A stretch of 8,141 bases of DNA from Caldifarciminota bacterium (lineage in GTDB: Bacteria; Hydrothermota; Tepidihabitantia; Tepidihabitantales; Tepidihabitantaceae), in the NCBI GenBank assembly GCA_016935295.1, contig JAFGRF010000131.1, forward strand, positions 1 through 8,141, written 5' to 3'. Positions 1-4,753 of the stretch are shown here, piece by piece (position 1 is the first letter of the stretch; each line of letters begins with the position of its first letter). The position numbers were made by a program, and so were the translations under genes. Under the pieces are notes generated by a model that was given only the letters and a program-made list of their open reading frames with translations, did not search any database and had not been told where the DNA came from.

Positions 1-371
1 GAGACTTCGCCAGTAGCCGTAGAATCGAGCACCGGGCCGAGGAAGGCGAGGACCGGAGCGAAGCCTCCGGCCGGCTGTTTCACAGCTCGCTTCTCGTCGG
101 CAAGGTAGATCCAGAGGTTGGTGCTGTCGGAGACAAAGAGCTGTTTCGGTCCTTCGGTTACTTCAAGGCGGTAGCGGGCCGGGACGGCAATGGCGAACTT
201 GCCCTCGAACCCCGTGCAGGTTCCCTGCTGTTCGGAGCAGATGTTCTCGGCGAAGGTGCCGGAGAGGGTCTTCAGTCCGAGGTAACGGGCCCGGAGGTCC
301 TGCCAGATTGAGTCGTCTGCCGCCTGGGTAAGACATACCAGGAGGCCGAGCAGCAGCAGTGTTTGACGCAT
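1..371 (-). CDS. LolA-like outer-membrane lipoprotein carrier family protein (partial, C-terminus outside window)
   Basis: The minus-strand frame from the ATG at 371-369 stays open to the window edge (123 codons plus 2 bases). Residues 1-18 (MRQTLLLLGLLVCLTQAA) form a short signal peptide, so the product should be exported. The mature part reads like the LolA/LolA-like fold: a helix with LGLKTLSGTF (31-40), then strands with PARYRLEV (64-71), a QLFVSD segment (77-82) and LWIY (86-89), followed by a KQP. LolA proteins shuttle lipoproteins across the periplasm, and relatives bind other lipids, so the exact cargo is not established. Cys45 and Cys52 flank a short insert and could form a disulfide, which is not typical of E. 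coli LolA. It is transcribed divergently from the tRNA operon. No Shine-Dalgarno precedes the ATG. An overlapping minus-strand frame (163-609) has no family resemblance and was not chosen. The family call is fairly confident; true LolA function is not. Confidence 0.7.
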   Translation of the reverse strand, partial: MRQTLLLLGLLVCLTQAADDSIWQDLRARYLGLKTLSGTFAENICSEQQGTCTGFEGKFAIAVPARYRLEVTEGPKQLFVSDSTNLWIYLADEKRAVKQPAGGFAPVLAFLGPVLDSTATGEV

Positions 372-376
372 GGATG

Positions 377-404
377 AGGATATGCCGCGGTAACGCCAAG
401 TCAA
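377..404 (-). promoter_or_regulatory. Candidate sigma70-type promoter of the LolA-like gene, start at or next to the ATG
   Basis: On the minus strand, TTGACT (404-399) is followed after 16 bases by TATCCT (382-377). Only 5 bases separate the -10 element from the ATG at 371. Normal spacing would put the first transcribed base at or within a base or two of the A of the ATG, which predicts a leaderless mRNA. The lack of any Shine-Dalgarno is consistent with this. Confidence 0.5.
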
Positions 405-444
405 ACAAAGCGGGCGTTTCAGGAGCGCTGTGACCTTCTGGGCT

Positions 445-554
445 GAAGTGCAAAGTAGCAAGGACAAAGGACAAATCAACGAGGAAAGGACAAAGTGGAG
501 AGGCGGGTCGGGGCCGGCCCCCACACTTTCCTCTTGCTTTGTCCTTTGTACTTC
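445..554. repeat. Large imperfect inverted repeat with internal GGACAAA-type short repeats
   Basis: The outer arms 445-455 (GAAGTGCAAAG) and 544-554 (CTTTGTACTTC) pair over 11 positions with one G-U. Inside, GGACAAAGGACAAA and GAGGAAAGGACAAAG (462-495) are matched on the other arm by the complement of 521-544, with gaps. The left arm is about 30 bases longer because it carries extra copies of a short AAGGACA unit. A perfect 12-base palindrome, GGGGCCGGCCCC (510-521), sits near the centre. It lies between divergent genes, so it is not needed as a terminator for either. It could be a dispersed intergenic palindrome, a miniature mobile element remnant, or a regulatory hairpin. No coding function is evident. 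Confidence 0.55.
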
Positions 555-577
555 TGCTCAAGGTGCCGCGTGGATTC

Positions 578-605
578 TTGACCCTCGGGGTTTTTGGGCT
601 ATAGT
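578..605 (+). promoter_or_regulatory. Sigma70-type promoter of the tRNA cluster
   Basis: TTGACC (578-583), a 16-base spacer and TATAGT (600-605) match the -35 and -10 consensus closely. The predicted start is near 612, about 29 bases before mature tRNA-Thr(TGT). The first bases after the -10 are mixed and then GC-rich (CCCACG). Confidence 0.7.
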
Positions 606-640
606 TCACTGCCCACGTCGGCAGAGTGCGGCGTGGATGC

Positions 641-713
641 GCCGATATAGCTCAGTTGGCAGAGCAGTGGTTTTGTAAACCACAGGTCGGGGGTTCGAAT
701 CCCTCTGTCGGCT
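641..713 (+). tRNA. tRNA-Thr, anticodon TGT
   Basis: A complete 73-base cloverleaf. Acceptor arms GCCGATA and TGTCGGC pair over 7 positions with one G-U. The D arm is GCTC/GAGC, the anticodon stem GTGGT/ACCAC, and the T arm GGGGG/CCCTC around TTCGAAT. The anticodon loop TTTGTAA places TGT at 674-676, which reads ACA. The discriminator base is T. CCA is not encoded. It is the first tRNA of the Thr-Tyr-Gly-Thr-tuf cluster known from E. coli (thrU position). Confidence 0.97.
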
Positions 714-730
714 GGTCATTTCGGGCTCAC

Positions 731-814
731 GGACGGGTACCCGAGTGGTCAAAGGGGGCAGACTGTAAATCTGCTGGCTTTACGCCTACGGAGGTTCAAA
801 TCCTTCCCCGTCCA
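731..814 (+). tRNA. tRNA-Tyr, anticodon GTA
   Basis: An 84-base class II tRNA with a long variable arm (GGC, TTTA loop, then GCC). Acceptor arms GGACGGG/CCCGTCC pair fully, the anticodon stem is GCAGA/TCTGC, and the loop CTGTAAA places GTA at 765-767. The T arm is GGAGG/CCTTC around TTCAAAT and the discriminator is A. CCA is not encoded. It lies 17 bases after tRNA-Thr(TGT), so the two are surely co-transcribed. The layout closely resembles E. coli tRNA-Tyr. Confidence 0.97.
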
Positions 815-824
815 TCCTGACCGA

Positions 825-894
825 GCCGGTTCTTGCTGCACCGGCCGGCAGGAGTCCGCACCCCAGTCGGCTGCGGATGTTCGACAACCGGTTG
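825..894 (+). other. Tandem hairpins in the Tyr-Gly tRNA spacer
   Basis: The spacer holds GCCGGT/ACCGGC (825-830 with 840-845, 9-base loop), TCCGCA/TGCGGA (855-860 with 872-877, 11-base loop) and the palindrome CAACCGGTTG (885-894). No T-run follows any of them, so they look like RNA processing or stability structures in the tRNA precursor rather than terminators. This is seen by eye; no folding energy was calculated. Confidence 0.4.
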
Positions 895-915
895 GCCGTC
901 TGCACCGTTTCGAGT

Positions 916-986
916 GCGGGCGTGGTGTAGTGGTAGCACAACAGCCTTCCAAGCTGTTTGCGTGGGTTCGACTCCCATCGCCCGCT
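916..986 (+). tRNA. tRNA-Gly, anticodon TCC
   Basis: A complete 71-base cloverleaf. Acceptor arms are GCGGGCG/CGCCCGC, D arm GTGT/GCAC with one G-U, anticodon stem ACAGC/GCTGT, and the loop CTTCCAA places TCC at 948-950. The T arm is GTGGG/CCCAT around TTCGACT. Discriminator T fits bacterial tRNA-Gly. CCA is not encoded. It occupies the glyT position of the E. coli-type cluster. Confidence 0.97.
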
Positions 987-991
987 CTAAC

Positions 992-1057
992 GTACGGATG
1001 TCAAGACCACGCCGGTTGCAGTGACGGCCGAAGTGCCGTGGTAATGGTGGTCCGTAC
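992..1057 (+). other. Long hairpin downstream of tRNA-Gly
   Basis: GTACGGA (992-998) pairs perfectly with TCCGTAC (1051-1057). Inside it ACCACG (1006-1011) pairs with CGTGGT (1037-1042), and an alternative GTGGT partner lies at 1047-1051. Only 5 bases separate the structure from the mature tRNA-Gly 3' end. It lacks a T-run. It may define the 3' processing end of the tRNA-Gly precursor. Confidence 0.4.
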
Positions 1058-1103
1058 AATCGGTGAGACCCGGAGCATACGCACTCGCCGGGCAGTGAGG
1101 TTT

Positions 1104-1137
1104 CAGCGCCAGGACGGCCGGTATGGCCGTCGGGCTG
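1104..1137 (+). terminator. Possible terminator or attenuator hairpin between tRNA-Gly and the tuf promoter
   Basis: GACGGCC (1113-1119) and GGCCGTC (1125-1131) form a perfect 7-pair stem with a GGTAT loop. It is extended outward with bulges by CAGC (1104-1107) and GCTG (1134-1137). The following sequence (1138-1155) has interrupted T clusters (TTT, TTT, TT) rather than a clean T-run. It sits just upstream of the second promoter, where ending or damping the upstream tRNA transcript would make sense. Termination is an inference. Confidence 0.35.
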
Positions 1138-1153
1138 CGTTTGCATTTAGTTA

Positions 1154-1181
1154 TTGACTAGGCGTAGGTTATCCATATAAT
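1154..1181 (+). promoter_or_regulatory. Near-consensus sigma70-type promoter for tRNA-Thr(GGT)-tuf and downstream genes
   Basis: TTGACT (1154-1159), a 16-base spacer and a perfect TATAAT (1176-1181). The predicted start is near 1188, only about 10 bases before the mature tRNA-Thr(GGT). This is the strongest promoter seen in the window and probably drives the whole tuf-to-rpoB transcript. Confidence 0.8.
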
Positions 1182-1197
1182 ACCCTGCACCGGTCTC

Positions 1198-1270
<73 letters not shown>

Positions 1271-1345
1271 CATTGTTGTCCAGCTTCAGGTGGGCCACAA
1301 GTTCATTGAGAACCAGCAGTTAAGTCCGACAGGAGGAACGGCCAA

Positions 1346-2548
1346 ATGGCGAAGGAAAAGTTTTCGCGAACCAAGCCGCACGTCAACGTCGGCACCATTG
1401 GTCACGTTGACCACGGCAAGACGACGCTGACAGCGGCAATCACCAAGGTCCTCGAGAAGAAGGGCCTGGCGAAGTACAAGAGCTACGACGACATCGCAAA
1501 GGCCTCGGAGTCCCAGGGCCGGCGCGATGAGACCAAGATCCTGACCATCGCGGTCGCGCACGTGGAATACCAGTCGGAGAAACGGCACTACGCGCACATC
1601 GACTGCCCGGGCCATGCCGACTACATCAAGAACATGATTACCGGCGCGGCGCAGATGGACGGTGCTATTCTCGTGGTCTCGGCCGCAGACGGCCCGATGC
1701 CTCAGACAACCGAGCACGTGCTGCTGGCTACTCAGGTGAACGTCCCGGCGATGGTCGTCTACCTGAACAAGGTCGATCTCGTCGATGACCCGGAGCTGAT
1801 CGACCTGGTCGAGCTCGAGATTCGCGACATCCTGAACAAGTACGGTTTCCCGGGTGACAAGACGCCGATCATTCGTGGCAGCGCGCTGAAGGCAATCTCC
1901 GCCGAAGAGGGCCCGGACTTCGATTCGATTCTCAAGTTGGTCGAAGCGCTCGATTCCTTCATACCGGAGCCGGTGCGTGATGTGGACAAGCCGTTCCTGA
2001 TGCCCATCGAGGACATCTTCTCGATTACCGGACGCGGCACGGTCGTTACCGGCAGAGTCGAACGCGGCGTGCTGAAGGCCGGTGAGGAAATAGAGATCAT
2101 CGGCTTCGGCAAGCACGACAAGGTCGTGGTCACGAGCGTCGAGATGTTCCGCAAGATCCTCGATGACGCGCGGGCCGGCGACAACGTCGGGCTGCTCCTG
2201 CGCGGCGTGGCCAAGGATGACGTGGAGCGCGGCATGGTTATTGCCAAGCCGGGTTCGATCAAGCCACACAAGAAGTTCAAGGGCGAGGTGTACATTCTGA
2301 CCAAGGAAGAGGGCGGACGTCACACGCCGTTCTTCCCGGGATACCGGCCGCAGTTCTACATCCGCACCACCGACGTGACCGGCAGTTGCACGCTGCCCGC
2401 GGGCGTCGAGATGGTGATGCCGGGCGACCACGTCACGATGGACATCGAACTCATCAGCGAAGTGGCTCTGGAGCAGAATTCCAAGTTCGCCATCCGCGAG
2501 GGCGGCCGTACGGTAGGCGCCGGCACCGTCACCCAGATAGTCGAATAG
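1346..2548 (+). CDS. tuf: Elongation factor Tu with non-canonical switch I
   Basis: A 400-residue translational GTPase that delivers aminoacyl-tRNA to the ribosomal A site in the cytoplasm. The GTP-binding motifs are all present: GHVDHGKT (19-26), DCPGH (86-90), NKVD (141-144) and SAL (179-181). The G domain ends near 205, followed by two beta-barrel domains (about 215-300 and 305-400) with RGTVVTGRVERG and PGYRPQFY. The ATG is preceded by AGGAGG (1331-1336) at 9 bases, an excellent ribosome-binding site. The odd part is switch I. The usual PEEKARGIT is replaced by SESQGRRDETKILT (54-67), about 5 residues longer, while the effector Thr (67) and the following HVEY are kept. The reading frame is continuous, so this is not a sequencing frameshift. 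From memory, a related RDxTKxxTIAVxHVEY form occurs in Planctomycetes and possibly other phyla. Whether a second tuf copy exists cannot be seen here. Confidence 0.98.
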   Translation: MAKEKFSRTKPHVNVGTIGHVDHGKTTLTAAITKVLEKKGLAKYKSYDDIAKASESQGRRDETKILTIAVAHVEYQSEKRHYAHIDCPGHADYIKNMITGAAQMDGAILVVSAADGPMPQTTEHVLLATQVNVPAMVVYLNKVDLVDDPELIDLVELEIRDILNKYGFPGDKTPIIRGSALKAISAEEGPDFDSILKLVEALDSFIPEPVRDVDKPFLMPIEDIFSITGRGTVVTGRVERGVLKAGEEIEIIGFGKHDKVVVTSVEMFRKILDDARAGDNVGLLLRGVAKDDVERGMVIAKPGSIKPHKKFKGEVYILTKEEGGRHTPFFPGYRPQFYIRTTDVTGSCTLPAGVEMVMPGDHVTMDIELISEVALEQNSKFAIREGGRTVGAGTVTQIVE

Positions 2549-2557
2549 CCGGACGCG

Positions 2558-2704
2558 ATGCGGACTTTTGTAACCCTGGCCTGTTCCGAGTGCAAGAACC
2601 GGAACTACCATACGACCAAGAACAAGAAGCGGACCGAGCGCTTTGAAGCGAAGAAGTTCTGTCCTTCGTGCCGGAAGCACACTTCGCACAAGGAGGTCAA
2701 ATAG
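2558..2704 (+). CDS. rpmG: 50S ribosomal protein L33, zinc-binding form
   Basis: A 48-residue basic protein of the large subunit near the E site, starting MRTFVTLACSECKNRNY and ending HTSHKEVK. Two CxxC pairs (Cys9/Cys12 and Cys35/Cys38) form the zinc ribbon of the zinc-dependent L33 type. The length matches the family (about 48-55). It starts 9 bases after the tuf stop codon. Only a weak purine stretch precedes the ATG, so translation may depend on ribosomes finishing tuf. Its TAG stop (2702-2704) shares two bases with the first two bases of tRNA-Trp, so RNase P cleavage would cut inside the stop codon. The order tuf-rpmG-tRNA-Trp-secE-nusG is a known bacterial arrangement. Confidence 0.96.
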   Translation: MRTFVTLACSECKNRNYHTTKNKKRTERFEAKKFCPSCRKHTSHKEVK

Positions 2705-2775
2705 GCCAGTAGCTCTAACGGCAGAGCGGCGGACTCCAAATCCGTAGGTTGGGGGTTCAAATCCCTCCTGGCCTG
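2703..2775 (+). tRNA. tRNA-Trp, anticodon CCA
   Basis: A complete 73-base cloverleaf. Acceptor arms AGGCCAG (2703-2709) and CTGGCCT (2768-2774) pair fully. The D arm is GCTC/GAGC, the anticodon stem GCGGA/TCCGT with one G-U, and the loop CTCCAAA places CCA at 2736-2738. The T arm is GGGGG/CCCTC around TTCAAAT. A1 and discriminator G73 fit bacterial tRNA-Trp. The CCA tail is not encoded. It begins inside the rpmG stop codon and ends 9 bases before the secE ATG, so it is embedded in the mRNA and must be cut out of it. Confidence 0.97.
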
Positions 2776-2784
2776 TAACTTAAC

Positions 2785-2979
2785 ATGAACAGCCTCGTCA
2801 AGCGGACAAGAAACTACCTGGCCGACGTCTGGGCCGAGATGAAGAAGGTGTCGTGGGTCAAGCGCAAGGAGCTGTTCACGACGACACTGGTGGTCATCAT
2901 CTTCTCGTCAGTGCTGGCGGTTTTCATCGGCGTCGTCGACCTCATCTTCCGGTGGCTGTTGGGCTACATCATCAAGTAG
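2785..2979 (+). CDS. secE: Preprotein translocase subunit SecE (single-span form)
   Basis: A 64-residue inner-membrane subunit that clamps SecY in the SecYEG translocon. An amphipathic helix with EMKKVSWVKRKEL (about 18-30) precedes one membrane span (about 32-56, TLVVIIFSSVLAVFIGVVDL). This is the short single-span form found outside enterobacteria. The conserved motif usually reads VxWPxRxEL; here Val replaces the Pro after Trp. The ATG is the only sensible start, because TAA at 2776-2778 is in frame just upstream and the next Met (18) would remove part of the conserved helix. No Shine-Dalgarno is present: the sequence between tRNA-Trp and the ATG is just TAACTTAAC. nusG follows 10 bases later, the universal secE-nusG pairing. 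Confidence 0.96.
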   Translation: MNSLVKRTRNYLADVWAEMKKVSWVKRKELFTTTLVVIIFSSVLAVFIGVVDLIFRWLLGYIIK

Positions 2980-2989
2980 GGACCTACGC

Positions 2990-3514
2990 GTGAAGTTCTA
3001 CGTCGTCCACACCTATACCGGACGTGAACGGCGGGTGAAGGAATTGCTGGAGAAGGCGATCGAGCGTCTGAACCAGCCCGGCCTCTTCGGCCGCGTGATC
3101 ATGCCGGCCGAGAAGGTGGCGCGCGTGCGGAAGTCGAAGATCGTCGCCGAGGAACGGCGGCTCTACCCCGGTTACATCGCGGTCGAGATGGAGTTGAACG
3201 AGCAATCGCTGTCGCTCATCAACTCGATCCCCGGGGTGACCCATTTGCTCGGAACCAAGACTGAGCCGCTGGCGCTGTCGGAGGAGGAGGTCACGGCGAT
3301 GCTCGAGCAGATCGAGCGCGGACGCGACCAGGCCGAGCCCGAGGCGCCGTTTGAGAAGGGCGAGAATGTCAAAGTGGCCAAGGGACCGTTCGCCGGATTC
3401 ACGGGAACGGTTGATGAGCTGTTCGCCGAACGCCGACGGGTGAAGGTCATCGTCACGATTTTCGGTCGGCCCACACCAATTGACCTGGACTTCCTCGACG
3501 TCCAGCCAATCTGA
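2990..3514 (+). CDS. nusG: Transcription elongation/antitermination factor NusG
   Basis: A 174-residue protein that binds the RNA polymerase clamp, suppresses pausing, and links polymerase to Rho or the leading ribosome. The NGN domain spans about 1-105, with FYVVHTYTGRE at the start and YPGYIAVEM in the middle. An acidic linker (about 105-120) leads to the KOW domain (about 121-174: KGENVKVAKGPFAGFTGTV, then FGRPTPIDLDF). The length is typical. The start is GTG at 2990, giving the expected N-terminus. A weak AGGGA (2978-2982) overlaps the secE stop codon, suggesting coupling to secE translation. The usual Trp of the WYVVH start is Phe here. Confidence 0.97.
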   Translation: MKFYVVHTYTGRERRVKELLEKAIERLNQPGLFGRVIMPAEKVARVRKSKIVAEERRLYPGYIAVEMELNEQSLSLINSIPGVTHLLGTKTEPLALSEEEVTAMLEQIERGRDQAEPEAPFEKGENVKVAKGPFAGFTGTVDELFAERRRVKVIVTIFGRPTPIDLDFLDVQPI

Positions 3515-3538
3515 AGAACGCCCTATGCTGGACGCCTC

Positions 3539-3601
3539 ACGCATCACGCCGGACGGCCGGCGTCGCGCGTTGTGCATCAGGCGTAGTGCGTATCTAGGAG
3601 G
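3539..3601 (+). promoter_or_regulatory. Structured rplK leader with two mutually exclusive stems; candidate L1 autoregulatory site
   Basis: The nusG-rplK gap holds a perfect 7-pair hairpin, ACGCCGG (3546-3552) with CCGGCGT (3557-3563), loop ACGG. It competes with a longer imperfect stem, ACGCATCACGCC (3539-3550) with GGCGTAGTGCGT (3580-3591), 11 of 12 paired including one wobble. The longer stem ends 5 bases before the rplK Shine-Dalgarno AGGAGG (3596-3601). There is no T-run, so it is not an intrinsic terminator. In E. coli, L1 represses the L11-L1 mRNA from this same position. Binding here is inferred from position only. Confidence 0.4.
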
Positions 3602-3609
3602 AGCGAGTA

Positions 3610-4041
3610 ATGGTTAAGAAGGTTGCGGCGGTCGTGCGACTTCAGATCCCGGCCGGCCAGGCAACCGCGGCACCACCGGTCGGCCCGGCCCTGGGCCAGC
3701 ACGGGGTCAATATTGCGGAGTTCATCAAGTCCTTCAACGAGGCGACCCGCAAGGAGACCCCCGGCATGGTGATCCCGGTTGTCCTGACCGTATACGCGGA
3801 TCGCAAGTTCACGTTCGTCACCAAGACCCCACCCGCGTCCGTACTCCTAAAGCAGGCGGCCGGCCTGGCCAAGGGCTCAGGAGAGCCGAATCGCGCAACG
3901 GTCGGCACGGTCAGCCGCGCGGCTGTCCGGGAAATCGCGGAGCGGAAGATGCGCGATTTGAACGCGGCGGATGTCGAAGCCGCGATGAAGATTATCGAAG
4001 GCACGGCCCGGGCGATGGGCATGACGGTGGCGGAATCATGA
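3610..4041 (+). CDS. rplK: 50S ribosomal protein L11
   Basis: A 143-residue protein that, with 23S rRNA and L10, forms the GTPase-associated centre contacted by EF-Tu and EF-G. The N-terminal domain carries the Pro-rich PPVGPALGQHGVNI signature (22-35; Pro22 and Pro26 lie at the positions linked to thiostrepton binding in other bacteria). The C-terminal rRNA-binding domain carries KTPPASVLLKQAAG and DLNAADVEAAMKIIEGTARAMG. The length matches the family (about 141). AGGAGG (3596-3601) precedes the ATG by 8 bases. Its TGA overlaps the rplA ATG (ATGA at 4038-4041), so L11 and L1 synthesis should be coupled. Confidence 0.98.
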   Translation: MVKKVAAVVRLQIPAGQATAAPPVGPALGQHGVNIAEFIKSFNEATRKETPGMVIPVVLTVYADRKFTFVTKTPPASVLLKQAAGLAKGSGEPNRATVGTVSRAAVREIAERKMRDLNAADVEAAMKIIEGTARAMGMTVAES

Positions 4042-4751
4042 GGCGGCGCAGCAAGAGATTCCGCTTGCTTGAGGAGAAGCTTGAACACCGGCAGCTCCAT
4101 CCGCTGGCCGAGGCGGTCGAGTTGGTGAAGCAGAAGGCAACGGCCAAGTTCGATGAGTCGGTCGACATCGCCATCAAGTTGGGCATCGACCCCAAGAAGA
4201 CCGACCAGCTTGTCTCGGGTACGGTTTCCCTGCCCAATGGCACCGGCAAGCAGGTCCGGGTGCTCGTGTTCGCCAAGGGCGAGAAGCAGGACGAAGCCAA
4301 AGCGGCCGGTGCCGACTACGCCGGGTTCGAAGACTTGGTGGAGAAAGTCCAGGGCGGCTGGTTCGACTTCGACGTCGCGGTCGCTACGCCCGACACCATG
4401 TCTGCAGTCGGCCGACTGGGCAAGGTGCTGGGCCCGCGCGGCCTGATGCCGTCGCCCAAGACCCAGACCGTCACGTTCGACGTCGCTTCGACCGTGAAGA
4501 GCCTCAAGGCCGGACGGATCAAGTACCGGACCGACAAGACCGGCAACGTCCACGCACTGGTCGGCAGGGCGTCGTTCGAGCCGGTCAAGCTGACCGAGAA
4601 CGTCCGGAGCTTCGTGGCCGAGGTCGTCCGGTCCAAGCCGGCGACGGCCAAAGGTCAATTCGTGCGCAACATCGTGCTGTCATCGACGATGGGGCCGGGC
4701 GTGAGAGTCGATGTCCGCGAGTTTCTCGAGACGGCCAGGAAGGAAGCCTAG
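4038..4751 (+). CDS. rplA: 50S ribosomal protein L1
   Basis: A 237-residue protein of the mobile L1 stalk that helps release E-site tRNA, and in many bacteria the translational repressor of its own operon. The family core is clear: FDESVDIAIKLGIDPKKTDQ near the N-terminus, then GADYAGFEDLVEKVQGGW, DVAVATPDTM, and the hallmark GKVLGPRGLMPSPKTQTV (about 131-148). FVRNIVLSSTMGPGVRVD lies near the C-terminus. The length is slightly above E. coli L1 (234). The ATG overlaps the rplK stop codon, and no strong Shine-Dalgarno is present, so initiation is probably by ribosomes terminating on rplK. rplJ starts only 2 bases after its TAG. Confidence 0.98.
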   Translation: MRRRSKRFRLLEEKLEHRQLHPLAEAVELVKQKATAKFDESVDIAIKLGIDPKKTDQLVSGTVSLPNGTGKQVRVLVFAKGEKQDEAKAAGADYAGFEDLVEKVQGGWFDFDVAVATPDTMSAVGRLGKVLGPRGLMPSPKTQTVTFDVASTVKSLKAGRIKYRTDKTGNVHALVGRASFEPVKLTENVRSFVAEVVRSKPATAKGQFVRNIVLSSTMGPGVRVDVREFLETARKEA

Positions 4752-4753
4752 CC

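Noticed and set aside
163..609. Minus-strand frame of 148 codons overlapping the LolA-like gene
   Set aside because: It reads through the intergenic inverted repeat and shows no family features; the competing frame has a signal peptide and LolA-like motifs.
626..1157. Short plus- and minus-strand frames across the tRNA cluster
   Set aside because: They are translations of tRNA genes and structured spacers.
1478..1550. Compensated frameshift as an explanation for the odd EF-Tu switch I
   Set aside because: The other two frames hit stop codons in this stretch and do not restore PEExxRGIT, while the existing frame keeps the Thr and HVEY in register.
1286..2689. Long antisense open frame (467 codons) opposite tuf
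   Set aside because: It is the mirror of a GC-rich, codon-biased tuf gene. It has no family resemblance, and the plus-strand product is unmistakable EF-Tu.
3546..3563. Intrinsic terminator after nusG
   Set aside because: The stem is good but no T-run follows; read-through into rplK is expected.
3642..4658. Long antisense frame opposite rplK-rplA
   Set aside because: It spans two clear ribosomal protein genes on the other strand and has no recognisable motifs.
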